Assembly (NCBI RefSeq): GCF_964340395.1
Contig: NC_135560.1
Coordinates: forward strand, 16,326,098-16,390,097
Direction: 5' to 3'
Source of the DNA: Glandiceps talaboti
Taxonomy: Eukaryota; Hemichordata; Enteropneusta; Spengelidae
Length of the DNA stretch: 64,000 nt
How positions within the stretch are numbered: position 1 is the stretch's first letter; every line of letters starts with the position of its first letter. The notes beneath the pieces were generated by a model. The model did no database searches and was not told the DNA's origin. It was given only the letters and a program-made list of their open reading frames with translations. The position numbers were made by a program, and so were the translations under genes. Positions 1-10,939 of the stretch are shown piece after piece.

Positions 1-706
1 TCATACCAGATTTAAGTAAGTTAATGACAGGCAACAGAACAGTTTGTACATTTCAAAATGAATTAAAGGGGCACAGCTAGGCTCATTTTATTTCTGAATT
101 TCTTAGGCTTAGCAAATACATAAATTCATTTTATTATTAAAAGCAGTCCTGCATCACAAAGCCTCTCCAAATTACTGAAAATTGGCAAATTTGGCATTAA
201 GAGGCTTGCTGTACCAAACAACCGTGAAGCAAGTAGTTGAAATATGGACAGTGACTATGCCCTCTTGTGGCTGTCTAAGAATATCTTTCTTTTCTTCATC
301 TATTTCGGTGACCGATTTTACAGCCATTTCACACATAGGGTGCCCTAGATTTGGCAAATTGTGGGCTAAAATTTTGCGAATGGTTGCTGGTCATATGGCC
401 ATGCATGACGCTGTGAACAAAATGTGTATAAAAGTAATTAGGCATGCTTTGACTACTGGTAATCACTAATGAAACATTGCAACAAGAACACAGAAAATGA
501 GCAGTAGCTTCAAGTCTGCCATACATCTTTAATATCCAACTATTCTGGCTCTCAATTCTGGCCCAATAGTGGCTTGCAAACAGCACTCCTAGTGGCAAAG
601 CCATGAAATCTTTTATCTTTCCAAAAACCGGAATATGGCTGGCGTGTGAGCCCCATTTATTGAAAAAAATCTTACATTGTCATCCTGTTTTCTTCTGTCT
701 TTCCAG
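1..706 (+). other. Intron (or upstream gene body) of the ULK3-like gene
   Basis: This stretch lies immediately upstream of the first recognisable exon and ends in a pyrimidine-rich tract and CAG acceptor at about 690-706. I found no exon resembling the kinase domain or the first MIT domain of ULK3 in it, so those parts should lie left of the window. Open frames of 60-95 codons on both strands (about 172-604) look like chance frames: they lack recognisable motifs and overlap one another. Bases 62-75 resemble the terminus of the miniature element at 32.55 kb, but no matching right end was found. Confidence 0.5.
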
Positions 707-774
707 AGGAGTTGTATAGGGGGAGTGGCATGATTCTAGATGGCATACAGAAAATAGAAATTGCAGAGAAAAGG
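707..774 (+). CDS. ULK3: ULK3-like kinase, exon encoding the start of the second MIT domain
   Basis: Internal coding exon. The acceptor is TTTCCAG ending at 706 and the donor is GTAGGT at 775. The first two bases (707-708) complete a split codon, then 22 codons follow (709-774) in phase 0, beginning ELYRGSGMILDG and ending KIEIAEKR. From memory of the family, this corresponds to the stretch of vertebrate ULK3 just before and into the first helix of the C-terminal MIT domain. MIT (microtubule-interacting and trafficking) domains are three-helix bundles that bind ESCRT-III tails; ULK3 uses them in the abscission checkpoint, and the kinase also acts on GLI factors in Hedgehog signalling. Similarity is weak in this exon alone. 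The assignment rests on phase continuity with the next two exons, which match better. Confidence 0.68.
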
Positions 775-1157
775 GTAGGTACATGTACTTGTATTGTCAT
801 GGTTACAATTACCAGTGAGCTAAGAGTTATTTCATGGATGGTCCTAGAACAAAATATTTGGGTGATTAGCTATTTTTGAACATTCATAAAATAATGGGTG
901 CAACAGAGAGGAATACAGTTGGGTGACCAAACAATGATCAACCCAACAACTAATTTTATACAGCAACTTGTTCTGATTTCAGTATTAATAAATTTAACCA
1001 AACATAACTAGATATGACATCCTAACAACTAACATTGTCATACCTGACAACTAATTGGCAACAATATTGACCTGTAATAGATTTTTCATTGTTTTCAATG
1101 CATATGTATGTAAATTTAAAAACTAATTTGTGTGTTTTGCTTGTACTCTCATTATAG

Positions 1158-1233
1158 GAAGAAGAAGAACAGTTTGAGGGCGCTCTTCAGATGTATGAGG
1201 ATGCACTGGAGGTCCTCTTACCAGCTCTGTCAG
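1158..1233 (+). CDS. ULK3: ULK3-like kinase, MIT domain middle exon
   Basis: Internal coding exon with acceptor ATTATAG (ending 1157) and donor GTATGA (1234). It holds 25 codons plus one base, entering in phase 0 and leaving in phase 1. The peptide runs EEEEQFEGALQMYEDALEVL and then LPALS. Spacing of small and aromatic residues (F-x-x-A-L-x-M-Y-x-x-A-L) is typical of an MIT helix. It lines up with the vertebrate ULK3 stretch containing DALDLYQHSLGELL. Only the last codon is split, by the downstream intron of 267 bases. Human ULK3 is about 470 residues and ends shortly after this domain, so this gene segment is close to its 3' end. Confidence 0.8.
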
Positions 1234-1500
1234 GTATGATGAAAAATTAAGTAAAAAATTTGAGCCAAAAAAAAAATGGTGATCAAAAGCACAACTCTGT
1301 AGGTTTCAAAAACTACTTTAAAACACAACAATGATGTTGGTTGTAAGTTGGTATCAGTACGATAGACTTTTACAAGAAAGTGACACAAACAATATTTTAC
1401 ATAAAAATATGCAATATCTGCCAAATGTCTGTTTCCAGTGATAAATCAACTGCCAACAAACATCTTATGTACTTGTGTATACTTTTTTTTTAAAACTCAG

Positions 1501-1589
1501 CTGAACCTAAGAGTACTAGACGAAATATGTTATACATAGAGATTCAGAGATACATGGCTCAGGCAGAAGCTATCAGTAAATATGTACAG
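1501..1589 (+). CDS. ULK3: ULK3-like kinase, MIT domain last helix exon
   Basis: Internal coding exon with a long T-tract and CAG acceptor (ending 1500) and a consensus donor GTGAGT (1590). With the G carried from the previous exon it gives exactly 30 codons: AEPKSTRRNMLYIEIQRYMA then QAEAISKYVQ. This is the strongest match in the window. The vertebrate ULK3 counterpart has AEP followed by basic residues, L-x-x-E-I/V-Q-x-x-M-x-R-A-E, and K-x-x-V, all seen here in the same order. The A-x-A-E motif near the end of helix 3 is characteristic of MIT domains that bind ESCRT-III partners. The exon leaves in phase 0. Confidence 0.88.
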
Positions 1590-1823
1590 GTGAGTTTTTA
1601 CCTTAGTTTTGATGTAAAGGTTTTTTAAACCCTGTCAATGGAATGTGGTAAAACTTGCATACATTTCTGAGCTTAAGTCCTTCTACTTTAATTATGGTGG
1701 GGAACTGGAGTAAAAACATTATGTGCTGAAATAGCATTTATCTACTTTATACCACCATGAACAAAATAACTAGCATTACAGTTGAAGTAGTGATCCCTGG
1801 TTGATAACCTTTGGAACTCGGAT

Positions 1824-1935
1824 AATTCATTCATTCATTCATTCATTCATTCATTCATTCACTCATTCATTCATTCATTCATTCACTCACGTATTCATTC
1901 ACTTCTTCACTCACTCGCTCATTCATTCATACTGA
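1824..1935 (+). repeat. (ATTC)n microsatellite
   Basis: Tandem ATTC units with substitutions to ACTC and GCTC toward the right end. It lies in the intron between the last MIT exon and the tail exon of the ULK3-like gene. Confidence 0.95.
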
Positions 1936-2059
1936 AATACTTGTCAGTGTCATAATACAGGCAGTGAAAACTGGATTTACAAAAGGAATACCATAGAATA
2001 GTAATAGTAATTGCAAAGTTTTCATAAAATTTACTATGGTTTTATACTGTCATTTACAG

Positions 2060-2120
2060 ATGTCTAAAATTCCTGTCAAGCAAATTTCAATGGAAGAAAG
2101 TGTTAGAGAAGATACAGGAA
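2060..2120 (+). CDS. ULK3: ULK3-like kinase, C-terminal tail exon
   Basis: The acceptor CATTTACAG ends at 2059 and the exon enters in phase 0. The peptide is MSKIPVKQISMEESVREDTG. The methionine is internal, not a start codon. The SMEESVR segment resembles the conserved L-S-E-S-V-R near the extreme C-terminus of vertebrate ULK3. The best donor is GTGAGT at 2121, which leaves one base over (phase 1). A second possible donor is GTATAG at about 2155. If no splicing occurred, translation would run into a (GT)n microsatellite and produce a Cys-Val repeat, which is unlikely. A short terminal coding exon is therefore expected downstream. Confidence 0.72.
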
Positions 2121-2156
2121 GTGAGTACATGTATATAGTTGCACAGACAACAGGTA

Positions 2157-2157
<1 letters not shown>

Positions 2158-2231
<74 letters not shown>

Positions 2232-2290
2232 CGTGCGTGCGTGTGTGTGTGTGTGTGTATGTGTGTCTGTGTGTATACATGCATGTGTGT
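2158..2290 (+). repeat. (GT)n microsatellite
   Basis: About 35 uninterrupted GT units, then an interrupted GT/GC tract. It starts about 40 bases downstream of the predicted ULK3-like donor, and open frames through it are Cys-Val or Thr-His repeats. Confidence 0.97.
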
Positions 2291-4005
2291 GTGCAAGTCT
2301 ACACGATGTAGAGGATTTGTAATATAGCGCTAGATAGTGCAAAGTTTGCAGGAACGGAGTACACACAAGACTTAAAAAGCTGAGCGTGCATTCTTTCTAT
2401 AGTATGTGATTGAAAAAGGTGAAGATCATTGTGTAAAAGTCTACATGACATGCAGGTGCAGCAGTGATGTATCAGTTCAGTCATTGCTAATTGACACAAA
2501 GCTTGTTTTCAGTAATGGTAGACAATTGAACTTCGAGAGGTATTGCAAGCAACACATTGCCAGGAGGCATGCACTTGTTACTGTTGTTTCACTCAAAAGT
2601 GTTTTGAACTTGTTTTTCACAAGACCTTACAATACATTAACGGTACAAGTCAGGGTCTTTATCTGTAAGATCACTTATTTTTCACACTCACTACTGCTCT
2701 GTTGTTGACACTTGTACGGTTATATTTGACTGGCCATGTATTCTCAGAGAAAACTCAGCGAGTGACAAAAACAGCTTTGTTATTTTGGTGGTGGGTATCA
2801 TTTACATGTAACTGGTCTGAATGCTGTCCTTGAGAGACACAAGGCTTTTAGAGTAAAGAGTGAGATGAAAACATGTAGTCTAGTCTTGTTTGTAGTACAA
2901 AGTGACTGGTTTGAACCAGGGTCTTATTTCAAGAGTATGTTGAAGTGTTTACTTTCTGTAGAGGTTAAGGCATCTGTTGTGAAGGAGTTTAGGTGCACTT
3001 TACAGAGAAGCAAATTTCAGGTTGCTCTTTAAAGATGTGAAACCCTGTGCTCAAACCCACACAAGCCGTCAGTGGACTCTCGATCTCAGCCATTTCAGTC
3101 AATGTTCCCTTACACAGAGTTTGATATTTAAATTATGAACGTCTGAATTCATTATTATGGTTGTTTGAAGTTTGAATTGTATACTTATAGACACCATTCA
3201 TTTCATTTTGAGCAAGGTTTTACTGTACAAATAAGTAAACAATGGTGGCATAGGCAGTTAAAACTAAAAAAATTCAATGAAAATGTTTGGAAAAATGAAA
3301 CTTTGGTGTCAAATGATCATACATGTATAACAGTTTTGCAATTACTTATTTTTCACAGAAAGTGAAAATGTTAAAATTAGTGACTACAGTTTGAGTGTAT
3401 GTTGTTGCAGAATGGGAGAAGTAATCTAAGACTTGTGTTTTGAGTTTTCGTTAAGAAAGATTGGGGAAAAACATAACTGTAAAGGGGTTGCAGTACAGTA
3501 GATTGTCAACTGAGAAACAGTTATTTGTGAAGGCAAATGTTTCAGGTTGGGTTTTGCTCCTGTAGACTAAAAGTTAATGGAATTTGGCAAGAAAATGATG
3601 AAGCCTTAATTTTTAATATCAAATAACATAGTGATGATAGAGCCTATAATAAGAGTAATCATATGATTTGGATAGCTGTCCATCAAATGAAGTATACTGC
3701 ATTTATAGAACCAGGCTGGGATTAAGTTGTATCAGTAAATAGACTTTATGCTTGACTGATCACATCCACATTAATTACTGTTCAAACTCCACGTGAAAGA
3801 GTACTGAGTGAAGTGTCCTTACATTGCTTGCTTTTCCTTTTGTGTGTGTTTTTAATAGAAATGTATAGAACTAGTTCAATGTTAGAGGTGGTGAACTCAG
3901 TAAACAAGTTCATACAAGGTGACCAAAATGGCTGGTTTGAACAGTAATTAGAATAACTGAACTCTAAGGTTCAGTAGTGCTGTAGTTATGACAAGTGTCT
4001 GTCGG
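2291..4005. other. Non-coding stretch, nothing recognised
   Basis: Unique-looking AT-rich sequence with short chance frames only (for example 2406-2708 and 3165-3365 on +). No protein motif, RNA gene or clear repeat was seen. Bases 3958-3980 (ending AAGGTTCAGTAGTG) recur at 7308-7330, in both places next to a CTGT microsatellite, so that segment is part of a dispersed repeat. Confidence 0.5.
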
Positions 4006-4010
4006 GCTGG

Positions 4011-4039
4011 CTGACTGACTGTCTGTCTGTCTGTCTGTC
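4011..4039 (+). repeat. (CTGA/CTGT)n microsatellite
   Basis: A short run of CTGA then CTGT units, at the 5' side of the SINE-like element. The same arrangement (GGTTCAGTAGTG followed by CTGT units) is seen at 7350-7386. Confidence 0.9.
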
Positions 4040-4040
4040 C

Positions 4041-4303
4041 TTTGGCAAGATTTGAATCGCAATTGTGCCCCAGTCAACCCAGCTGTATAATTGGGGACCT
4101 GGTAGGATAGCGGTTGCAATTCAATGCTTTAATCCTATGTGCTTATAGAGGCTGCAATGAATTGTATGCTCTGCAGGGAGTTAAAGTAGGGCTGTTGCGT
4201 CGCTATAGATCCATGCCAGGGATAATAATTGTTAAGTGTTTGGAGCACAGTGTGGGAACTTCCCAAAGCACTATATAAAATCTAATATTATTATTATTGT
4301 TAT
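4041..4303 (+). mobile_element. SINE-like retroelement with (TTA)n tail
   Basis: A tRNA-like B box (GATTTGAATCGC, about 4049-4060) is followed by ACCCAGCTGTATAATTGGGG and ACCTGGTAGGAT. The 3' end reads AAAGCACTATATAAAATC and then (ATT)n at 4284-4301. A tRNA-derived head, a body of about 200 bases and a short-repeat tail with a CACTATATAAA-type end are typical of marine-animal SINEs that borrow an L2/CR1-like LINE tail. The A box cannot be placed with confidence, so the head may be truncated or replaced by the CTGT repeat. Confidence 0.6.
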
Positions 4304-4417
4304 GAACTATGCATAGGAAATTTTTCACAAATTTGAGAGTATGTAACACACATATAATTTGAGTGAGTATTTTAAAAACTAAGTAGATGCAATGGTTATA
4401 TTAATTATACACTAAAG

Positions 4418-4612
4418 TGGCACTAGCTGCACTTGGAACATGTTTTTTTTTAAAAACTGTTTTGTTAGACGTAATTACTTATGACATCGTATACACTACA
4501 CAGCATTGAATCCTCTGTGGGTTAACACACTTTTATAGCTGTACAGCACAGATAATATGGTACATAAATCCCAAAAAGTTGATTTTTGGTCTGCACCCTA
4601 AAATCAACACCT
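4418..4612 (-). mobile_element. Dispersed repeat family A, copy 1 (reverse)
   Basis: On the minus strand this reads GATTTTAGGGTGCAGACC, then a middle part with CTGTACAGCTATAAAAGTG and AACCCACAGAGGATTCAAT, then AAAACAG and GTGCAGCTAGTGCCAC. The order of these blocks is the same in the + strand copies at 10940 and 54470. The length of about 190 bases and the lack of coding capacity suggest a miniature non-autonomous element. It starts about 115 bases after the SINE tail. Confidence 0.6.
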
Positions 4613-4619
4613 CAATACA

Positions 4620-7300
4620 CTTACACTATCAACTACATATGGATCAAATCCACCCGTAATTATAATGTACAATGTCTCTAATTATTGATATTTTTTTTTT
4701 ACAATTTTCGGTGAATTAACTAAATATATAATCAAGTTACAGCTAATGCAGCTTCAAGGTAAAAATGACGGCAGTGTAAAGGCCTTTGAAGACAGAATGG
4801 AAAATTCATAAGGGAGGTCGAAAATTGTAGGAAGAAAAAACTAAATCCCTGGATTAATTCAGTTGACTGTAAACTAAGGCAGGCTAATTAACAAAGACAA
4901 CATTCTTTTATGAGCTTTATTTGGTTATGGAGTTTGTCCTTAAGTGAATTTTGGAAGTCAATCAAGTCACGTTTTTGCAATGTTCTGATAGTTGACTACG
5001 TGCTTCTGCCCACAAAACCTAAGCAATGGCATGCTGAGATAAAAATCATGAACAATAAATCCACTGAAAAAAGAATAACAGCAGAAATCAGTCGTCCTAA
5101 AAATTCCCAAGGTAATGTTTTTCCTCTGTGAGAAATAAGTAGTTTTCATGATAAAGAGTGAGATTTTGACAGGTTTTAGCTCATTTTTTAAATGTAATAT
5201 GAAAAAATTGTCCTATAATTCAAGTAGAATGAAGGTGCTACCTGGTAAAGATGGACTAAGAAATGTGGAGACAGGAGGTCAAAGGTTACATCAACAGTTC
5301 ATGTGTAACAAATGAGACAATTTTGTTGTACCTTGTTGAATATTTTCCACTTAATATTGATAGTATATATTATTCTGTCAAAAATTACAGTACAGTCTAT
5401 TGGAAAGCCATGTCAGTTTTATCCCATTTCCTCTGTTACTTGGATTTCCCAACTTCAACTAAAACATTGAGTCAAGGTTTTGAACTTTTATGAACAGCAA
5501 TACTCTCAAACAGTGTTAGTATCAACCTAGTGGGTTTGTTGTGATATCAAATCTGAAAACAGGACCTCGTTACATGTATATAAGTGTGCATACTCATTTG
5601 CATGAGTGTGTACAGTGTTCTAAATGGCCATACTTTCATGACTAAAACAAAGAGAAAGTGCACCAGAAAACATTGTGATTGTGAACATGAGTACGAATAC
5701 CTTGAGTACCCCGACTGACACTCGTGTATCACAGGGTTCTGTTATTATATAGTCTAGTGCTATCCTTTATCAAATCTCAAGATTATTCAATACCACGTTG
5801 GCATCCAGACTAGCTGTTACATCATGTGTTCACGTGATTGCGTGCACCCAGATTGCTTGCATCCTCATTTGCATACAGGTATTGAATTTTTGGTATTGCG
5901 CTGCAGTGCAATCTCCAATAGTATGTGTATGCACAGATGCAAATCATCACTAAGAAACACCGTAACATAATTATGTAGGAATGATACTCAAATGTACTGA
6001 AAAAAAATCTGTAATCGTCTACTGCAAGATGTCTGGTTTACCTACCTTGAATAGTGTTTCATGTAGTATTTATTTGCTACATGTCCATGTTAAAGACTTC
6101 ATTGTAAAAGGTTGTATGCAATTAGAAATACATTCCCTGACCCTGTCAGGAAAATAATAACACTCAAAGTAAATACAAAATAATCACCAAAGTCCTTGCT
6201 TAATCAAAAACGTCTGTTTGCACATTTTGTGCTATCTTCAAAGTTTGTAAATTTTGTGTGTGCAAGATTTACCACACAGCATTTACAACAGAAAGTGAAA
6301 TGCAAGGAAATTGTAATCCCATTAATTCAAAGACCAGAAATGCATGGAAAAGGTCACACATATTGTTAAGTCTTAAATTATGAGTATGCTGTAATATATT
6401 AGTATCACAAGTCATCAGTTGATAGCTAATCTAAATAAGAGCTGACAAAGTGAACGCATATGACACATTTAGTTGTAGAATTCACTCAAAATACATCGAA
6501 AAAAAATTAAATCACTCAACTCATTCACAATTATATGATATACTCTGGGGAAAACCTATCTAGTTGTCAACCTATACTTAGAAATGTGTCGGAGATTTAA
6601 CACTGAAGGGGTCTCGCAGCCTGACAGCAAATTGGACTGGAAAAAAAAAAACGAGTTTAGAATTAAAGAAGTAATGTTAGTGGCCCTGAGGTGTGATTCA
6701 GCCAATATGTACTGTTTTTCGAGTCGGTTTTCCGTGGCAGGTGTGTGTTCTGACAAGATTTTGCAATTCAAGTCTGCGAGACGAGATGAAGTATAAACAA
6801 CTATAATTAAATTTCAACCTCCAAATCAATGTAATAAATTTACAGCGCTTGTTTTAGTTGTTTTAGCTCTAATCCGATGGGCTTTTCCTTTCATTTACTA
6901 ACCTCCGGCAGTTTGAAAATCCTATTTTCAATATTGGCCATGTCAAGGGAGAGCCAGGGGCTTCTAAACACATCAATAGTAATAGTGGAAAGACTGAGTG
7001 TGGTCATGCTAGTTGTTGTGTGTAGTATTATTGCAATGTATTGATCTCTTGGCTAGAATTACAAAACGGGACTGTAAGAAACTCATAACAAGCTGTTGTG
7101 TGTAATGCATCTTATTCAGTGCTACAATGATGAAAGCTCATCTGTGCAAACATTCAGTCTCTCTGTTCATAAATTTAACTTCATGTTGCAGCAAGAAGCT
7201 CATCAAAGCATTGGCCAGGAATCTACTGTAGCTTAAATCAGTTTCTGAAGTCACAACACTTGCAGACAATTATTCCAAATTTTCGGAAGTTGTTTTTAGC
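4620..7300. other. Non-coding stretch, nothing recognised
   Basis: AT-rich sequence with scattered frames of 60-76 codons on both strands (4910-5131, 5263-5493, 6556-6796) that overlap in antisense and have no recognisable motifs. No RNA gene or clear repeat was found. Confidence 0.5.
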
Positions 7301-7348
7301 ACAAGTGAACTCTGAGGTTCAGTAGTGATAGAGAAGTAGTAAAATACA

Positions 7349-7349
<1 letters not shown>

Positions 7350-7385
<36 letters not shown>

Positions 7386-7386
7386 G
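7350..7386 (+). repeat. (GTCT)n microsatellite
   Basis: About nine GTCT units, preceded at 7308-7330 by the same GGTTCAGTAGTG segment seen at 3968. The two loci therefore look like copies of one repeat that carries or attracts a CTGT tract. Confidence 0.92.
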
Positions 7387-7950
7387 GTTTCTGTCTACCG
7401 GTCTATGACCAAAATCATGGTACTAGGAAAATAGGAACGTTATGGAAGTTTTACCAGATTTACCTTTTCCTATTGCCAGGGTTTCCAAAACCTCAACAAA
7501 AACAGGTATTGATCCAGCAGACTTAGAAACTCAAAACTAGCTGTTAAAGCAGCCTTGTAATGGGTTTCTAATTTTAACTTGTATTCTCTTATCATGTATA
7601 TTGATGTGTCATACTCAGTTTCATCTACATCTATACTACCTTATTTGTGAAATGGCCATCAGTGTTTTGTTATGGTATTAAAAGCCAAGGAACACGAATA
7701 TGATAGGGTTGACAGTTTTCTAATCTGTTAACTTTCAAAGAAACTGGTGGAAAGCCATATCAGTTACTAGCTCACGGGTAACTTTTACCTTCTAATCACC
7801 CACCACAAAGTCACTGTGTGTGTGTGTGTGTGGATTCTTTATATTCACTTTCTATGTTTTGATAGCCTCTGTCCGTCAGTTGATTGTTTATGAGTCAGCC
7901 CTATTATGCACCATTTAGCAAAGTGGCTGGTGGTATATCTCTTTGTATCT

Positions 7951-8225
7951 CTGTCTGTCTCTGTCTCTGTATGTATGTATGTATGTATGTGTGTGTGTAT
8001 GTATGTATGTATGTATGTATGTATGTATGCATGCATGTACGTATTTGTATGTATGTATGTATGTATGTATGTATGTATGTATGTATGTATGTATGTGTGT
8101 ATGTGTGTATGTATGTATGTATGTATGTATGTATGTATGTATGTATGCATGCATGTACGTATTTGTATGTATGTATGTATGTATGTATGTATGTATGTAT
8201 GTATGTATGTATGTGTGTATGTGTG

Positions 8226-8257
<32 letters not shown>

Positions 8258-8289
8258 TGTATGTATGTATGTATGTATGTATGTATGTG

Positions 8290-8321
<32 letters not shown>

Positions 8322-8461
8322 TGTATGTAGGTAGGTATGTATGTATGTATGTATGTATGTGTATGTACAATGTCTTCTGTCACTGTCTGTCTCTGCATCC
8401 GTCTGTCTGTCTCTTTGCTTGCATCCATACATGTACATCTGTCTGTCTCTGCAGCCATTCA

Positions 8462-8524
<63 letters not shown>

Positions 8525-8570
8525 GTCTGTGTCTGTCTGTTTCTGCATCCATCCATCCATCTATCTAGCT
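7951..8570 (+). repeat. Compound (GTAT)n / (GTCT)n microsatellite array
   Basis: About 400 bases of GTAT units with GTGT interruptions (7966-8366) are followed by GTCT units (8390-8550) and ATCC units. All long open frames here are Met-Tyr-Val-Cys or Ile-His-Thr-Tyr translations of the repeat and are not genes. An internal marker, GCATGCATGTACGTATTTGT, occurs at 8029 and again at 8147, showing a 118-base segmental duplication inside the array. Confidence 0.97.
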
Positions 8571-8904
8571 GTGTATCTTTCCATGTACCTGTCTGCCTCT
8601 GTGTCATACTGGTACAATTATTATTTTTCAATGAAACATTAAATATCTTGTAAGTGATGTCATAAACCAATGTACATGTATATGAAAAACTATCACCAGG
8701 AGGTCTCTTGTAGGATCCCCAAAGATTTACTTGTGCAATGGAGATATGTTTTACGTGTTGTTGAAATTGTGTTTTCACACTTATCCAGATTAAAAGTATT
8801 GAATTTCTTGTTTGGTGTCTGGATAGGATTTAAAGATTTCACAAACTGTGGTAGTTCTTAGTCCCTCAAGACATGTAAGAAATTAAATCTTTACTGTTAA
8901 GATA

Positions 8905-9350
8905 GAAAGTGCCTTTGGGAAACTAATCTCCCTGAAAATTAAAGTTCTTATCTCCAAACTTTGCCATGTGAAATCTTGTTTCTGGTCTTGTTTTGACCTG
9001 GATGTAAAATTCTTCAACGTTTTCCATTATTTTGTTCAAGTAAACTTGAATCCTCTCTCATTTAAAATCAAGAAAAAAAAAAACAGGTGTCACCGTACAA
9101 AATTTTGAAATAGAGGTCAAATTGATATAAAAAATTAAGACATTTTAGGAACAAACATGGCCGACGATTACTATGGAAAAAATGAAAGTATATCGCTGTC
9201 CTTGAAAACGAGATGATGAAACCCCAAATAATTCTTGTATTATTTGAAAAGGACCAGGAACAAGCTTTCAAATGGTGAAGTTTGGAAAGAGTTGAATGAC
9301 TTTAATTTCATGAAAATTAGTGTTCAAGGAACATTCTACCTTGGAAAATT
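8905..9350. mobile_element. Repeat family B, inverted pair (foldback)
   Basis: Bases 8905-9060 read TGGGAAACTAATCTCCCTG and continue with AAATTAAAGTTC and CCAAACTTTGCCATG. Bases 9124-9350, read on the minus strand, repeat this order (CACTAATTTTCATG, AAATTAAAGTC, CCAAACTTCACCATT, then CTTGTTCCTGGTCC). The two copies face each other with a short spacer and could form a foldback. Other copies lie at 45.6, 52.9 and 53.9 kb. No coding capacity was seen. Confidence 0.6.
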
Positions 9351-9359
9351 TGTTTCCCA

Positions 9360-9690
9360 TGTGTTCCTATAAGAAATAAGAAAATATCAAAAGATCGATA
9401 AAAAGCTATTTCAAAAGCTGACTGAGAAATATCGATTGAAAGGAAAAGGAGAGATTCAACCTGATCAGAATTTGGAAGATAGTTATCCATATTTCTCACA
9501 AAATGTGACTGTAAGTACTAACAAAGAAATTTACATTATTTTTGGAGCCAGATTTGACCTTTGGTTGACCTTGAGTGATGTCATACCTAAATGTCAAAAT
9601 GAACTTGACCTGGCTCAAATTACTGACTAACTGTTCTCAAATCAAAACAGAAAAACATCTGTGAAATGAAAAGAATTATGCAATATTTAC
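9360..9690. other. Non-coding stretch, nothing recognised
   Basis: AT-rich sequence between a foldback repeat and the first X-box-like motif. A chance frame of 64 codons (9436-9630, +) overlaps an antisense frame and has no motif. Confidence 0.45.
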
Positions 9691-9701
9691 TGAAAGAGAC
9701 C

Positions 9702-9715
9702 GTTGCCATGGTAAC
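9702..9715. promoter_or_regulatory. X-box-like palindrome (RFX consensus)
   Basis: GTTGCCATGGTAAC is a near-perfect inverted repeat of the RFX-type X-box (GTTGCCATGGYAAC). RFX factors drive ciliary and other genes from such sites. It lies far from any recognised promoter, so its function is inferred only from the motif. It could also belong to a dispersed repeat. Confidence 0.45.
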
Positions 9716-10094
9716 AAGGTTTTGTAACAGCATCCTGCTCTAAAATTATGCATGTGTTATTCTAGAGAAAGGTAGAGATTATGAAATTTAGGGTTGTACC
9801 AAATCACCCATGTCTCAGTTACCAGAGTCCTAACACCTTAGCAACAGCACTGGCATTAACCTGAACTCAACTAAACAGCCCTTTGTACATGTATGTCTTA
9901 GTAAGACTCTATTGTGATAGCTATGACACATAGGGATAGATTTTAGACTAAGTCTAACTGTTACAGGCGCCATACCTGACAGTATCCGTCATGTATATTG
10001 ACATGATCATGTCCGCTACCGGATACCACAAAATTTATTAGTTTGTCATCAAAGTAATTCAAGGTTGATCTAACTACTTACCATTCCCATACCG

Positions 10095-10108
10095 GTTGCC
10101 ATGGAAAC
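10095..10108. promoter_or_regulatory. X-box-like motif
   Basis: GTTGCCATGGAAAC, one mismatch from the RFX consensus, is preceded by CCG. It is the second of three such motifs between 9.7 and 10.25 kb. Confidence 0.35.
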
Positions 10109-10229
10109 CATTATACTATATAATGGGTTGGATAGATGATAGAGTATTGAAGCTCAGGCAACCAGAAAATGAACAAGCAGTTTAGTCATACTTTCATGCC
10201 TCTTCACAAAGGCGACATGCATAGTTACC

Positions 10230-10243
10230 GTTGTCATGGAGAC
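10230..10243. promoter_or_regulatory. X-box-like motif (degenerate)
   Basis: GTTGTCATGGAGAC lies 135 bases after the previous motif. It keeps the left half site and central CATGG, but the right half is weak. Confidence 0.3.
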
Positions 10244-10935
10244 AAGGTCGTCATGAAGGTCATCCTTAATTAATGAGGAGTCTAGCTCTATTAGACTTCT
10301 CTAGTTAGAATTCCTAAAGACCGATCATCTCATTTTAAAATTGAAAGTTTCTTTTTAGAAACAGCTTTTACTATTTACAGCTGCCATCCGTGTGTTGTGT
10401 TTTAAAGAGCTGAAGGTATTCACAAACACTTTGGCCTTTCACTAGTTCGCACAATAGTCAGTGATTTAGCAGTAATGCGTCTACTATTAACCCGGTAACC
10501 CAGTGTACATCAAGACCAAATTACCCACTTTGAAATCTCACTTCACAGCCGGCTGATGATAAGAAGTAAATGGTTTATATTCACAACACTGTCTCAGATA
10601 CCCATCATCAGTATGTTTATCATTCTTCAAATACCTAGTAACCCGTTTTACTATTAAAAACTTTGCTCACAGGTGAATTCATGGTCGTATCTTTTTATTT
10701 TTGGAATTCCACTGTATTGAATAATACTGGAATCTGTGCATGACGATGACATGGTAAGCTATGTGGCGTGATGAGTGTGGTTAACGCCATACTAGCTGTA
10801 ACTGGAGTATTCTTTTTTCAATCATGCAACCAACATTACGTACATTGCAAATTGTTATGACTAATTAGATATTATGTTAATTATGGATAATTGTATACCA
10901 GAAGAAGTACAGCAACAGGTTGATAATAGTGATAA

Positions 10936-10939
<4 letters not shown>

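Noticed and set aside
62-600. Third copy of MITE family E at the window start
   Set aside because: Only about 14 bases match the terminus. No body blocks and no right terminus were found.
182-604. Possible upstream exons or antisense gene
   Set aside because: Opposing frames of similar length overlap, and none matches the ULK3 kinase or first MIT domain.
2036-2366. Frames of 69-91 codons in both strands
   Set aside because: Translations of a (GT)n microsatellite. Only the first part (2060-2120, +) is accepted, as the ULK3-like tail exon.
5298-5312. Nearby terminal exon for the ULK3-like gene (CAG followed by TTCATGTGTAA)
   Set aside because: Phase fits and a stop follows at once, but there is no pyrimidine tract, and such short matches are frequent.
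7845-8778. Long frames up to 236 codons rich in Met-Tyr-Val-Cys or Ile-His-Thr-Tyr
   Set aside because: Direct translations of GTAT and GTCT microsatellites that stay open in several frames at once.
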